64,000 bases of DNA, from contig NZ_JAGSHX010000006.1 of assembly GCF_018138715.1 (NCBI RefSeq), positions 4,650,001 to 4,714,000 on the forward strand, in the 5' to 3' direction. The notes under the pieces were generated by a model. That model worked only from the letters and a program-made list of their open reading frames with translations, was not told the DNA's origin and did not search any database. Source of the DNA: Streptomyces asiaticus. GTDB taxonomy: Bacteria > Actinomycetota > Actinomycetes > Streptomycetales > Streptomycetaceae. Every line of letters begins with the position of its first letter. The first letter of the stretch is position 1. Below are positions 1-9,107 of this stretch, one piece after another. Made by a program: the position numbers and the translations under genes.

Positions 1-153
1 GGGCGTCGCCGCGCTCGTACGGCCCCCTCGGAGGAGGAGGCCGCCGGGCCGCCCACGGGGCGCAGACGCGCTCGTACGGCTCCCCCGGGGGCGGAGGAGG
101 CAGCTGAGGCGGCCGGGCCGCCCACCGGGCGCCGTCGCGCCCGTACGGCCCCC
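1..153 (+). repeat. In-frame repeats GRRRARTAP in the sortase N-terminus
   Basis: Three copies of the peptide GRRRARTAP are encoded at 1-27, 58-84 and 127-153, the last two preceded by a shared AGPPT stretch. A second family, RSGETSP-like heptads, follows at about 222-310. The copies vary mainly at third codon positions, so the peptide appears to be under selection or the duplication is not recent. The region precedes the membrane segment and is therefore predicted to be cytoplasmic. Confidence 0.75.
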
Positions 154-1344
154 ACGGGGCCCTCAGAGCCCGCATACGCCGCCAGGACGCCGACGCCCAC
201 CCGCGCCTCGGGGCCATCCCCACGGTCCGGCGAAACGTCCCCACGGTCCGGCGGGACGTCCGCACGGTCCGGCGAAACGTCCCCACGGTCCGCCGAGACG
301 TCCGCACGTGCCCCGGAGGCCGCCGAGACGGCCGTCCTGCCCCCGGTGCCGCCCCGGGGCGACGACGAGACGGTCGCCCTGCGCGCCGTGGAGGCGCCGC
401 CCGCCGACCGGACCATGGTGCTGCGCAAGATCGAGGCCGAGCGCGACGGCGATCCCGAGCCCGATCCCGAGCCCGCGCCCAGCGGCCGGGCCGCCCGCCG
501 TAAGGCCGCCCAGGGGGCCGGGAAGCGCGCCGGAAGGCACGGCTCCCGCGCCCGGCGCGGCACGGCGGAGGCGGGCGCCACACGGGACGCGGAGGGCGCG
601 GGGAGCGCCGCGGACGCCCGGCCCCGCACCCGTATGGAGGCCAGGCGCGCCGCACGGGCGCGCAAGGACAGCCCCGGGGTGGTGGCGAGCCGGGTGGTCG
701 GCGAGCTGTTCATCACGCTCGGCGTGGTGATGCTGCTCTTCGTCACCTATCAGCTGTGGTGGACGAACATCCTTGCCCATCAGCAGGCCAACGGCGCCGC
801 GAACAACCTCCAGAAGAAGTGGGACGAGAGCGGCGACGAGCGGGACCCGGGCACCTTCTCGCCCGGACAGGGGTTCGCGATCATCTACATCCCCAAGCTG
901 GATGTGAAGGCCCCGATCGCGGAGGGCATCGACAAGCACAAGGTCCTCGACCGCGGCATGGTCGGCCACTACGGCAAGAGCCCGCTGAAGACCGCCATGC
1001 CGTGGGACAAGAAGGGCAACTTCGCGCTCGCCGGGCACCGCAACACCCATGGCGAGCCGTTCCGCTACATCAACCACCTCAAGCCCGGCGACGAGATCGT
1101 CGTCGAGACGCAGAGCCGGTACTACACCTATGCGATGAGCAGCATCCTGCCGCAGACATCGCCGTCCAACACGGGCGTCATCAAGCCGGTGCCGCCCGGC
1201 TCCGGCTTCACCGAACCGGGGCGGTACATCACGCTGACCACCTGCACCCCGGAGTTCACCAGCACCTACCGGATGATCGTCTGGGGCAAGATGGTCGAGG
1301 AGCGGCCGCGTAGCGAGGGAAAGCCGGACGCGCTGGTCGAATGA
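1..1344 (+). CDS. srtE1: Class E sortase SrtE1, 5' truncated by window edge
   Basis: Membrane-anchored transpeptidase that should attach LAXTG-bearing proteins to peptidoglycan. The frame is open from base 1, so the true start lies upstream; 447 residues are visible. Layout: a long repetitive, charged Ala/Arg/Pro/Thr-rich N-terminus (residues 1-220), one transmembrane segment (about 234-254, ending in QLWWTN), then the sortase barrel. The catalytic triad is readable: His346 in AGHRNTHG, Cys415 in TLTTC, Arg424 in YRMIVWG. The N-in, single-TM topology and TLTTC signature fit class E rather than class A or B. A second sortase follows 40 nt downstream, as in the srtE1-srtE2 pair I recall from S. 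coelicolor. The long repetitive N-terminus is the unusual part. Confidence 0.9.
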   Translation, partial: GRRRARTAPSEEEAAGPPTGRRRARTAPPGAEEAAEAAGPPTGRRRARTAPTGPSEPAYAARTPTPTRASGPSPRSGETSPRSGGTSARSGETSPRSAETSARAPEAAETAVLPPVPPRGDDETVALRAVEAPPADRTMVLRKIEAERDGDPEPDPEPAPSGRAARRKAAQGAGKRAGRHGSRARRGTAEAGATRDAEGAGSAADARPRTRMEARRAARARKDSPGVVASRVVGELFITLGVVMLLFVTYQLWWTNILAHQQANGAANNLQKKWDESGDERDPGTFSPGQGFAIIYIPKLDVKAPIAEGIDKHKVLDRGMVGHYGKSPLKTAMPWDKKGNFALAGHRNTHGEPFRYINHLKPGDEIVVETQSRYYTYAMSSILPQTSPSNTGVIKPVPPGSGFTEPGRYITLTTCTPEFTSTYRMIVWGKMVEERPRSEGKPDALVE

Positions 1345-1384
1345 GCGGGAACAGCCGGGTAACCAGAAAAAGGGGTACAACGCG

Positions 1385-2125
1385 GTGGCACGGACCGACC
1401 ACGACGAGCGGCAGGACCGGCACCCCGGCCCGCCCGCAACGCCCAGCCGCCGCCCCGGCCGTGGACGGGTGGCCGCGGCCATCGCCGTCTTCGGCGAGCT
1501 GCTGATCACCGCGGGGATCATCCTCGCCCTGTTCGTCGTCTACTCGCTGTGGTGGACCAACGTCCTGGCCGACCGTGAGGCCAAGAAGCAGGGCGACCGG
1601 GTGCGCAAGCACTGGGCGCAGCAGGGGCCGGGCAAGCTGGACACCAAGAGCGGCATCGGATTCCTGCACGTGCCGTCCATGCACAACGGCGAGGTGCTGG
1701 TCAAGAAGGGCACCGCCACCGAGACCCTCAACGACGGCGTGGCCGGCTACTACACCAAGCCGGTCAAGTCCGCGATGCCGTGGGACAAGAAGGGCAACTT
1801 CAGCCTGGCCGCGCACCGGGACGGGCACGGCGCGAAGTTCCACAACATCGACAAGGTCCACGAGGGCGACCCGGTGGTCTTCGAGACCCGCGACACCTGG
1901 TACGTCTACAAGGTCTACGCGACGCTGCCGGAGACCTCGAAGTACAACGTGGACGTGCTGGACGCGGTCCCGAAGGAGTCGGGCCGGAAGCGGCCGGGCC
2001 GCTACATCACGCTGTCGACCTGCACCCCCGTCTACACCTCCCGCCACCGCTACATCGTGTGGGGCGAGCTGGAGCGCACCGAGAAGGTCGACGCGGACCG
2101 TACGCCCCCCGAGGAACTGCGCTAA
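1385..2125 (+). CDS. srtE2: Class E sortase SrtE2
   Basis: Second class E sortase, 246 aa, the usual family size. It has a short Arg/Pro-rich cytoplasmic tail, one membrane segment (about residues 36-58, ending SLWWTN) and a sortase domain with His144 (LAAHRDGHG), Cys213 (TLSTC) and Arg222 (HRYIVWG). The GTG start is the first in-frame start after the upstream sortase; a purine-rich stretch (AAAAAGGGG) lies just before it. The 40-nt gap suggests co-transcription with srtE1. The two differ strongly N-terminally, so they may have different partners while sharing LAXTG specificity. It ends at a convergent terminator shared with pknB. Confidence 0.93.
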   Translation: MARTDHDERQDRHPGPPATPSRRPGRGRVAAAIAVFGELLITAGIILALFVVYSLWWTNVLADREAKKQGDRVRKHWAQQGPGKLDTKSGIGFLHVPSMHNGEVLVKKGTATETLNDGVAGYYTKPVKSAMPWDKKGNFSLAAHRDGHGAKFHNIDKVHEGDPVVFETRDTWYVYKVYATLPETSKYNVDVLDAVPKESGRKRPGRYITLSTCTPVYTSRHRYIVWGELERTEKVDADRTPPEELR

Positions 2126-2132
2126 GCGCTTC

Positions 2133-2190
2133 GCTGGAAGTGTGGCGATGCGTCGTCGGCCGACTGCGGCGCCGTCGTGGCAGGTCGCGC
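2133..2190 (+). repeat. Dispersed 58-bp palindromic element, copy 1
   Basis: This block begins 7 nt after the srtE2 stop. It matches the reverse complement of 43542-43599 at 56 of 58 positions; the differences are one G/C and one A/T. It contains short self-complementary cores (GTCGGCCGAC, CGGCGCCG) that could fold in RNA. The sequence continues with CGCAGTTCCCCGCGCCCC, a string I recognise as common between Streptomyces genes. No coding potential is seen. Confidence 0.8.
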
Positions 2191-2271
2191 AGTTCCCCGC
2201 GCCCCTTTGGGGCGCTGCCCGAGCCGTAGCGGACTTCCTCCGACCTGCTTAGCCCCCCGGCAGGCCCCGAG

Positions 2272-2320
2272 CACGGAGAAGCCCCCGGCACCCTGAGAGG
2301 GTGCCGGGGGCTTCTCCGTG
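2272..2320. terminator. Bidirectional terminator between srtE2 and pknB
   Basis: Perfect 22-bp inverted repeat (2272-2293 and 2299-2320) with a 5-nt loop TGAGA, placed between convergent genes. Its length and symmetry suit termination from both sides; like most Streptomyces terminators it lacks a long U tract. Confidence 0.9.
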
Positions 2321-2348
2321 TCCCGGTGTCCCGGTGTCCGGAGGCCGG

Positions 2349-4367
2349 CTAGAAGCCGTTCTGGCCGCCGAAGATGCCTCCGCCGTTGTCACCGCCGCCG
2401 TTCCCGCCGTTGCCACCCTGGCCGGCGACCGTGATGAGGTTCACGGACTGGCCCTTGGGCACCTGGGTGCCCGCGCCGGGCTGGCTGGCCACCACGGTGG
2501 CGTTGTCGTCCTGCGGACCGGCGATGTTGCCCACGTTGAGGCCCAGGTCCTGGAGCGCCTTCTTGGCGTCCTTGAGGTTCTGGCCGCCCAGGTTGGGCAC
2601 CGGCACGTTCTCGTCCTGCGCCGGCTTCTTGGCGACGGTCAGCGTGACCGTCGAACCGGGCAGGACCTCCTGGCCGCCCTTGGGCGTCTGGTCGGTGACC
2701 GTGCCGGCGTCGACGTCGCCGCTCTCGACCTCCTGGGTCTGGACCTTGAGGCCCTTCGCCTGGAGCGACTTCGTGGCGTCCTCGACCTTCTGCGTGGTCA
2801 CGTCCGGGACGACGACCTTCTGCTGGGCCTCGGCGACGGTCAGGGTGATCGTGGCGCCCTTCGCGACCTTCTTGCCGCCCTTCGGGTCCTGGTCGATCAC
2901 CTTGCCGGCGGTCTGGTCCGACTGCTCGGTCTTCTGCTCGACGTTGAAGCCCTTGGCCTCGAGCTGTTGCTTGGCCGATTCGTACTGCACGTTCAGGACG
3001 TCGGGAACCTCGACCCTGGCCGCGGGCTTGGGGCCCTTGGACATGGTCAGCTCGACCGTGCCGTACCGCTTGACCTCGTCGCCGCCCTTGGGGGTCTGCT
3101 CACAGACGGTGTTCTTGTCCGCGTTCTCGCAGAACTTGGAGCCGACGTTCTTGACCTTGAAGTCGCCGTTCTCGCCTTGACTCCTGGCGTCCTCGAGCGT
3201 CTTGCCGACGAGGTTGGGGACCGGGACCCTGTCGTCGTCCTTACCGCCGGAGAAGAGCGCCTTCCCGATGAAGATCGCACCGACCAGCACCAGTATCCCG
3301 GCGATGATCAGCAGGATCGTGGAGAGGTTGCTCTTCTTGCCGGGGCCCCCGCGCCCCCGGCCGCGGTCCGGCCGCTCGTCGTAGCCGAAGCCGCCGTCGT
3401 CCTCGCGCATCGGCGGAAGCATCGACGTCTGCGCCCCGGCGCCGGAGTTCTGCGGCCGCAGCATCGCGGTGGGCTGGTCGTCGGAGCCGTAGCCGACCGC
3501 GCCCAGGGCGGCGGTGGCGGCCACCGGCTGGCCCTCCAGGGCCGCCTCGATGTCGGCGCGCATCTCGTCGGCCGACTGGTAGCGGTAGTCGGGGTCCTTG
3601 ACCAGCGCCCGCAGGACGATGGCGTCCATCTCCGGGGTGATCTCGGGGTCGTACGTGCTCGGCGGTTGCGGTTCCTCCCGCACGTGCTGATAGGCGACGG
3701 CCACCGGGGAGTCGCCCACGAACGGCGGCCTTACGGTCAGCAGCTCATAGAGCAGACAGCCGGTGGAGTACAGGTCGCTGCGCGCGTCGACGGTCTCGCC
3801 CTTGGCCTGCTCGGGGGAGAGGTACTGGGCGGTGCCGATGACGGCGGCCGTCTGCGTCATGGTCATACCGGCATCGCCCATGGCCCGGGCGATGCCGAAG
3901 TCCATCACCTTGACCTGGCCGCTGCGGGTGAGCATGACGTTGGCCGGCTTGATGTCCCGGTGGACGATGTTGTTGCGGTGCGAGTACTCGAGGGCCTGGA
4001 GGATGCCGGTGGTCATCTCCAGCGAGCGCTCGGGGAGCAGCTTTCTGCCCGAGTGGAGGAGCTCACGCAGCGTGGAACCGTCGACGTACTCCATCACGAT
4101 GTACGGGATCGAGACGCCGTCGACGTAGTCCTCGCCGGTGTCGTAGACCGCGACGATCGCGGGATGGTTGAGCGAGGCGGCCGACTGGGCCTCTCGGCGG
4201 AACCGGGCCTGGAAGGACGGATCCCGGGCAAGGTCCGCCCGGAGCGTCTTCACAGCGACAGTACGGCCGAGGCGGGTGTCGTGCGCGAGGTAGACCTCCG
4301 CCATGCCACCGCGGCCGAGCACTGAGCCCAGCTCATACCGGCCGCCGAGGCGACGCGGCTCTTCCAT
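2349..4367 (-). CDS. pknB: PASTA-domain Ser/Thr protein kinase PknB
   Basis: Transmembrane receptor kinase that phosphorylates cell-division and cell-wall proteins in response to extracytoplasmic muropeptide or lipid II ligands (family knowledge). 672 aa. The kinase domain (about 10-270) shows the Gly-rich loop GRGGMAEV, Lys40, the HRD loop (Asp138 in HRDIKPANV), DFG 156-158 and SPEQ. A juxtamembrane linker (280-345) precedes one TM helix (about 350-372) and four PASTA repeats to the C-terminus. The ATG at 4367 was chosen because GGAG lies 9 nt upstream and the kinase fold starts 10 residues in; a longer frame from 4448 has no RBS. Last gene of the fha-pstP-rodA-pbpA set. No second kinase (pknA) sits beside it, unlike Mycobacterium. 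Confidence 0.95.
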   Translation of the reverse strand: MEEPRRLGGRYELGSVLGRGGMAEVYLAHDTRLGRTVAVKTLRADLARDPSFQARFRREAQSAASLNHPAIVAVYDTGEDYVDGVSIPYIVMEYVDGSTLRELLHSGRKLLPERSLEMTTGILQALEYSHRNNIVHRDIKPANVMLTRSGQVKVMDFGIARAMGDAGMTMTQTAAVIGTAQYLSPEQAKGETVDARSDLYSTGCLLYELLTVRPPFVGDSPVAVAYQHVREEPQPPSTYDPEITPEMDAIVLRALVKDPDYRYQSADEMRADIEAALEGQPVAATAALGAVGYGSDDQPTAMLRPQNSGAGAQTSMLPPMREDDGGFGYDERPDRGRGRGGPGKKSNLSTILLIIAGILVLVGAIFIGKALFSGGKDDDRVPVPNLVGKTLEDARSQGENGDFKVKNVGSKFCENADKNTVCEQTPKGGDEVKRYGTVELTMSKGPKPAARVEVPDVLNVQYESAKQQLEAKGFNVEQKTEQSDQTAGKVIDQDPKGGKKVAKGATITLTVAEAQQKVVVPDVTTQKVEDATKSLQAKGLKVQTQEVESGDVDAGTVTDQTPKGGQEVLPGSTVTLTVAKKPAQDENVPVPNLGGQNLKDAKKALQDLGLNVGNIAGPQDDNATVVASQPGAGTQVPKGQSVNLITVAGQGGNGGNGGGDNGGGIFGGQNGF

Positions 4368-4532
4368 AGCTACTCCAGCCCTCTTCCGTGGTTCCCGGCC
4401 GCACCTGTGGGCCGGCGAAGTGCTGCTCGCGCATACCGTACCCGGCACGTCTTACGGGACCCGGCCTCAGTGGCTATCTGATACCGGACCGGTACGGCGA
4501 CGTGCGGGATTGGTATCCGGACGTGACGGGGG

Positions 4533-6005
4533 TCACTTGGCGCGCTCGGTTTCCAGTACGGCCTTCATCACGTTCTTGGCGATCGGCGCGGCCAGCTTGC
4601 CACCGGCGATGTCGCCACGGAGGGTGTTGGACCCTTCGATGACGACCGCGACCGCGACCGGCGAGCCGTCGTGCCCCTTGGCGTAGGAGATGAACCACGC
4701 GTAGGGGTTCTTGCTGTTGGCGACGCCGTGCTGCGCGGTGCCGGTCTTGCCGCCGACCGTGACGCCCGGGATCTGGGCGCTGGTGCCGGTGCCCTCCTTG
4801 ACCACGGTCTCCATCATGCTCTGGAGCTTCTGGGCGTTCTCGGAGCTGAGCGGCTGGCTCATCTGCTCCGGGTCGGTCTGCTCGATGGTGTTGAGGTTGG
4901 GGGCGCGCAGCGAGTCGATCATGTACGGCTTCATCAGCTTGCCGTCGTTGGCGACCGCGGAGGCGATCATCGCCATCTGGAGCGGGGTGGCCCGGTTGTC
5001 GAACTGGCCGATGGCCGACATCGCGTTGCCCGGCCGGTCCATGTCCTCGGGGTAGACGCTGGCGTAGGCGCGGACGGGGGTGTCGACCGTCTCGTTGAAG
5101 CCGAACTTCTCGGCCTGCTCCCGCATCTTCTCCTTGCCGAGGTCGTCACCGAGCTTGCCGAAGACCGTGTTGCAGGAGTAGCGGAGTGCCTGCCGCAGCG
5201 AGGCGTTCTTGCAGGGGATGTTCCCCTCGTTGGGCAGGTTTTGGGTGGACAGCGGGAGCTTCCAGGGGACCGGGGACTCGGTCGGCGCGTCGATGTCGGT
5301 GTACTTGCCGTTCTCCAGCGCGGCCGCGGCGGTGACGACCTTGAAGGTCGAGCCGGGCGGGTAGGTCTGACGGAGCGCCCGGTTGAGCATCGGGTCGTCC
5401 TTGTCCTTCTTCGGCTGGAGCCCGAGCCACGCCTCCTTGTCCTTGGAGGTGGCGCCCGAGATCTTCGACGGGTCGTAGCTCGGGGTGGAGGCGAGGGCGA
5501 GGATCTTGCCGGTGCGCGGGTCGAGCGCGGCGACGGCGCCCTTCTTGTCACCGAGGCCCTTGAACGCTGCCTCCTGGGCCTTGCGGTTCAGGGTGGTGAT
5601 GACGTCGCCGCCCTTCTGCTTCTTGCCGGTGATCATGTCGATCGTCCGGTTGAAGAAGAGGCGGTCGTCGTTGCCCGTAAGGATGCCGTCTTCGATGTTC
5701 TCGATCTGGTTGGCGCCGTACGCCTGCGAGGCGAACCCCGTGACCGGCGCCCACATGGGGCCGTCCTTGTAGGTGCGCTTGTACTTGAAGTCGATGCCGT
5801 TGGTCTCGGCGGATCCGGTGATCGGCTGGCCGTCGACGATGATGTTGCCGCGCGGCTGGCTGTAACGGGCGATCAGAACCCGGTGGTTTCCGTCGCGGTT
5901 CTTCAGCTCGTCGGCCTGGACGTACTGGAGCCAGTTGTCCCGCACCAGCAGGGCGAGGACGAGGAGTCCGCAGAAGATCGCGATTCGGCGCAGGGGCTTG
6001 TTCAC
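4533..6005 (-). CDS. pbpA: Class B penicillin-binding protein PbpA
   Basis: Peptidoglycan D,D-transpeptidase, 490 aa, anchored by one N-terminal membrane helix (residues 7-22). The active-site triads are SxxK at Ser219-Lys222 (PGSTFK), SCN at 277-279 and KTG at 420-422 (GGKTGTAQ). Its start overlaps the rodA stop by 4 nt (ATGA type), indicating translational coupling to the glycosyltransferase partner that class B PBPs require. Expected to be monofunctional with a short pedestal domain. A 165-nt gap before pknB could hold an extra promoter, but I see no convincing hexamers. Confidence 0.95.
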   Translation of the reverse strand: MNKPLRRIAIFCGLLVLALLVRDNWLQYVQADELKNRDGNHRVLIARYSQPRGNIIVDGQPITGSAETNGIDFKYKRTYKDGPMWAPVTGFASQAYGANQIENIEDGILTGNDDRLFFNRTIDMITGKKQKGGDVITTLNRKAQEAAFKGLGDKKGAVAALDPRTGKILALASTPSYDPSKISGATSKDKEAWLGLQPKKDKDDPMLNRALRQTYPPGSTFKVVTAAAALENGKYTDIDAPTESPVPWKLPLSTQNLPNEGNIPCKNASLRQALRYSCNTVFGKLGDDLGKEKMREQAEKFGFNETVDTPVRAYASVYPEDMDRPGNAMSAIGQFDNRATPLQMAMIASAVANDGKLMKPYMIDSLRAPNLNTIEQTDPEQMSQPLSSENAQKLQSMMETVVKEGTGTSAQIPGVTVGGKTGTAQHGVANSKNPYAWFISYAKGHDGSPVAVAVVIEGSNTLRGDIAGGKLAAPIAKNVMKAVLETERAK

Positions 6006-7414
6006 GGTCGGACCACCTGGGTCATCTCGGCGTCTGTGGTGGGGGCGGGCGCCGGCGCCGGGCGGCGCGCGGTGTCGCTGACCTTGATCAGGATGGCGAC
6101 GAGCGCCCAGTTGGCGATGACGGACGAACCGCCCTGCGCGATGAACGGCATGGTCATACCGGTCAGCGGGATGAGGCCCATCACACCGCCCGCCACGACG
6201 AAGACCTGGATGGCGAAGGCCGCGGACAGGCCGATGGCCAGCAGCTTGCCGAACGGGTCACGGGCGGCGAGGGCGGTGCGCACACCGCGCTCCACGATCA
6301 GGCCGTAGAGCAGCAGGAGCCCCATGGTGCCCGCGAGCCCGAGCTCCTCGCCGACGGTGGCCAGGATGAAGTCGGAGTTGGCGGCGAAGCCGATGAGGTC
6401 GGAGTTGCCCTGGCCGAGGCCGGTGCCGAAGACGCCGCCGGAGCCGAAGGCCATCAGCGCCTGGGCGATCTGGTCACTGCCTCCGTTCTTGGCCACCTCG
6501 AAGGGCTGGAGCCAGGCGTCCACACGCGACTGGACGTGCGGCTCGAAGGTGGCGACGCCGACCGCGCCGGCCGCGGACATCAGCAGACCGAAGACGATCC
6601 AGCTGGTGCGCTCGGTGGCGACGTACAGCATCACGACGAAGAGGCCGAAGAACAGCAGCGAGGTGCCCAGGTCGGTCTCGAAGACCAGGATGAGGATGCT
6701 CATCCCCCAGACCACCAGGATCGGGCCGAGGTCGCGGCCGCGCGGCAGGTACAGCCCCATGAAGCGGCGGCTGGCCAGGGCGAGCGCGTCCCGCTTGACC
6801 ATCAGATAGCCGGAGAAGAACACGGCGATGATGATCTTGGCGAACTCACCGGGCTGGATGGAGAAGCTGCCGAGGGTGATCCAGATGCGGGCGCCGAAAC
6901 GCGCCGGGAAGAACATCGGAAGGATCAGCAGGATCAGCGCCACCACCATGGAGATGTAGGTGTAGCGCTGGAGGATGCGGTGGTCCTTGAGCAGGATCAG
7001 GACGCCGACGAAGAGGGCGACGCCCAGTGCCGAGTAGATCAGCTGGTTGGGGGCCGAGGGCGCGAAGGCCATGCCGGCGTCCTTCGCCCGCTGGGCCAGC
7101 CGCCTGGACTGGTCCAGCCGCCAGATCAGCACCAGGCCCAGCCCGTTGAGGAGCGTGGCGATCGGCAGCAGCAGCGGGTCCGCGTACGGCGCGAACTTCC
7201 GGACCACCAGATGGCCGACGCCTGCCAGCAGACCGAGCCCGAGGCCGTAGCTGAGCATGCCCGAGGGCATCTCGTCGCTGAGTGCCAGGCCGGCGTTGGC
7301 GTAGGCGAAGACCGGAATGATCACCGCGAAGACGAGCATGACCAGCTCGGTGTTCCGCCTGCTCGGCGGCCCGGCCGTACTGATCGTCGTCGTGTTGGTC
7401 GTACTACTGCTCAT
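6002..7414 (-). CDS. rodA: SEDS-family peptidoglycan glycosyltransferase RodA/FtsW type
   Basis: Polytopic (about 12 TM) lipid II polymerase of the SEDS family, 470 aa, working with PbpA. The C-terminal family signature is visible (GLIPLTGMTMPFIAQGGSS near residues 420-440), together with the GELFAK-like stretch PGEFAKI. The ATG at 7414 was taken because it lies 22 nt after the pstP stop and the N-terminus then leads directly into the first helix; a longer open frame runs back into pstP without an RBS. Whether it is functionally RodA (elongation) or a sporulation-specific FtsW cannot be told from sequence alone; neighbourhood favours RodA. Confidence 0.93.
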   Translation of the reverse strand: MSSSTTNTTTISTAGPPSRRNTELVMLVFAVIIPVFAYANAGLALSDEMPSGMLSYGLGLGLLAGVGHLVVRKFAPYADPLLLPIATLLNGLGLVLIWRLDQSRRLAQRAKDAGMAFAPSAPNQLIYSALGVALFVGVLILLKDHRILQRYTYISMVVALILLILPMFFPARFGARIWITLGSFSIQPGEFAKIIIAVFFSGYLMVKRDALALASRRFMGLYLPRGRDLGPILVVWGMSILILVFETDLGTSLLFFGLFVVMLYVATERTSWIVFGLLMSAAGAVGVATFEPHVQSRVDAWLQPFEVAKNGGSDQIAQALMAFGSGGVFGTGLGQGNSDLIGFAANSDFILATVGEELGLAGTMGLLLLYGLIVERGVRTALAARDPFGKLLAIGLSAAFAIQVFVVAGGVMGLIPLTGMTMPFIAQGGSSVIANWALVAILIKVSDTARRPAPAPAPTTDAEMTQVVRP

Positions 7415-7436
7415 GGGTGGTCGGCCCCTTACGGCT

Positions 7437-9032
7437 TCACTGCTGGGTGCTGCTGCACTGCGGGACCAACTTCTTCTCCTCCTCCGAGAGGGTGGGGCCG
7501 GGCTTCGGAGTGGGAGACGTCGTCGGCGTGGGCTTGGACGTGGCCTTGGCGGCATTCGTTCCGAGCTGGGTCTCGGTCTTCCCGCTCCCGGGCTTGCCGC
7601 TGCTGTTCTGGGACGGGTCGGCGCTGCTGGATGCGCCGCCACTGGGCGTCTTGTCGCCCTTGCCCTTGTCGCCGCCGGTGAGGTCCTTCTGGCTCTCCTC
7701 GGCCTTCTCCTGGGCATCGGCCTTCTTGCAGGCGCTGGCGAGGGTGGCGAGGTCCTTGGTCTTGTCCTGGGCCTGGCCCAGTCCGCTGACCGTGATCGTG
7801 TCCTCCACACGGCCGCGCTGGTCGGCCGGGAGGTACTTGAGTTCGATCTCGCGGTGGTCCTCATGGACCTTGTTGAGCTTGATCCAGGCCAGATCCTGGC
7901 TGATGCCCTGGTAGATCGCGACATGGTCGCCGTTGGAGCCAACGTAGTACTGCGTCTGGGTCCAGCGATAGCCGCCATAGAGGCCGCCACCGATCACGGC
8001 GAGGCCGAGCACGATGAAGAGCGACCGCTTGGCCCATGTCTTGCGGCCGCTCTTCTTGGTGAAGTCTCCGTCGGCGTAGTCGCCGTAACTGCCCTGCGGC
8101 ATACCGCCGATGGCCGGATCGCCGCTGCCGGGCGGTCCGAAGCCGCCGTGCGCGTCGCCCTGCTGCGGCGGTACGGACCGGCCGAGCTCGGCGGCCCGGC
8201 CCGCGGGGGTGTGCGCGGCGCCGCCGTCCCCGAGCGGGACCTGGTTCTCCGCGACCGCGCCCACGATCACGGGGGTGTCGTTGAGCTGGGCGGCGAGGGT
8301 GTCGGCGCCGTCGACGTCGAGGACGTCGGCGACGATGCAGGTGATGTTGTCGGGGCCGCCGCCGCGCAGCGCGAGCTGGATCAGCTCCTGCACGGTCTCG
8401 TGCGGGCCCTGGTAGTTGGCGAGGGTGTCCTCGAGGGTCTGGTGGCTCACGACGCCGGACAGGCCGTCGGAGCAGATCAGATAGCGGTCACCGGCCCGGA
8501 CCTCACGGATGGACAGATCGGGCTCCACATGGTCGCCGCTGCCCAGCGCGCGCATCAGCAGGGAGCGCTGCGGGTGGGTGCCCGCTTCCTCCTCGGTGAT
8601 CCGGCCCTCGTCGACCAGGCGCTGCACCCAGGTGTGGTCCTGGGTGATCTGGGTGAGCACCCCGTCGCGCAGCAGATACGCGCGCGAGTCGCCGACGTGC
8701 ACCAGACCGAGCCGCTGGCCGGTCCACAGCAGGGCGGTGAGCGTGGTGCCCATGCCCTCGAGCTGCGGGTCCTCCTCGACCATGACGCGCAGCTGGTCAT
8801 TGGCCCGCTGCACGGCGGTGCCGAGGGACGTCAGGATGTCCGAGCCCGGGACGTCGTCGTCGAGCTGGACGAGGGTGGAGATCACCTCGGAGCTGGCGAC
8901 CTCGCCGGCGGCCTGGCCACCCATGCCGTCGGCGATCGCGAGCAGCCGGGGACCGGCGTAGCCGGAGTCCTCGTTGCCCTCCCGGATCATGCCCTTGTGT
9001 GATCCGGCCGCGAAACGCAGTGACAGACTCAT
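7437..9032 (-). CDS. pstP: PP2C-family Ser/Thr phosphatase PstP
   Basis: Metal-dependent phosphatase that reverses PknB phosphorylation. 531 aa. The PP2C domain (about 1-240) shows the motifs REGNEDS, ADGMGGQAAGE, VGDSRAYLLRDG, SDGLSG and GGPDNIT with the metal-binding Asp residues. A linker precedes one TM helix (about 325-345) and an extracytoplasmic region ending in a Ser/Pro/Thr-rich tail. The ATG at 9032 has GAGG 5 nt upstream and starts at the conserved MSLSLRFAAGSHKG. Alternative GTG starts at 9077 or 9086 would add 15 or 18 residues, and 9077 has a GGAGG 9 nt upstream, so the start is uncertain. Confidence 0.92.
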   Translation of the reverse strand: MSLSLRFAAGSHKGMIREGNEDSGYAGPRLLAIADGMGGQAAGEVASSEVISTLVQLDDDVPGSDILTSLGTAVQRANDQLRVMVEEDPQLEGMGTTLTALLWTGQRLGLVHVGDSRAYLLRDGVLTQITQDHTWVQRLVDEGRITEEEAGTHPQRSLLMRALGSGDHVEPDLSIREVRAGDRYLICSDGLSGVVSHQTLEDTLANYQGPHETVQELIQLALRGGGPDNITCIVADVLDVDGADTLAAQLNDTPVIVGAVAENQVPLGDGGAAHTPAGRAAELGRSVPPQQGDAHGGFGPPGSGDPAIGGMPQGSYGDYADGDFTKKSGRKTWAKRSLFIVLGLAVIGGGLYGGYRWTQTQYYVGSNGDHVAIYQGISQDLAWIKLNKVHEDHREIELKYLPADQRGRVEDTITVSGLGQAQDKTKDLATLASACKKADAQEKAEESQKDLTGGDKGKGDKTPSGGASSSADPSQNSSGKPGSGKTETQLGTNAAKATSKPTPTTSPTPKPGPTLSEEEKKLVPQCSSTQQ

Positions 9033-9107
9033 GCGCACCTCGCCCGTCGGCTCCGGGTACAGCCCCTTGCCAACCACGCTGCCCACCCTCCGGTCGTCAT
9101 GGTCCTA

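Noticed and set aside
2301..4325. Very long open frame on the plus strand opposite pknB
   Set aside because: It is the complement of a confidently assigned kinase; G/C-rich third positions leave antisense frames open. Its translation is low-complexity Leu/Val/Gly/Arg with no domain.
9033..9086. Longer PstP N-terminus from GTG 9086
   Set aside because: Its only GGAGG directly abuts the GTG, while ATG 9032 has a well-spaced GAGG and begins at the conserved sequence. GTG 9077 remains possible.
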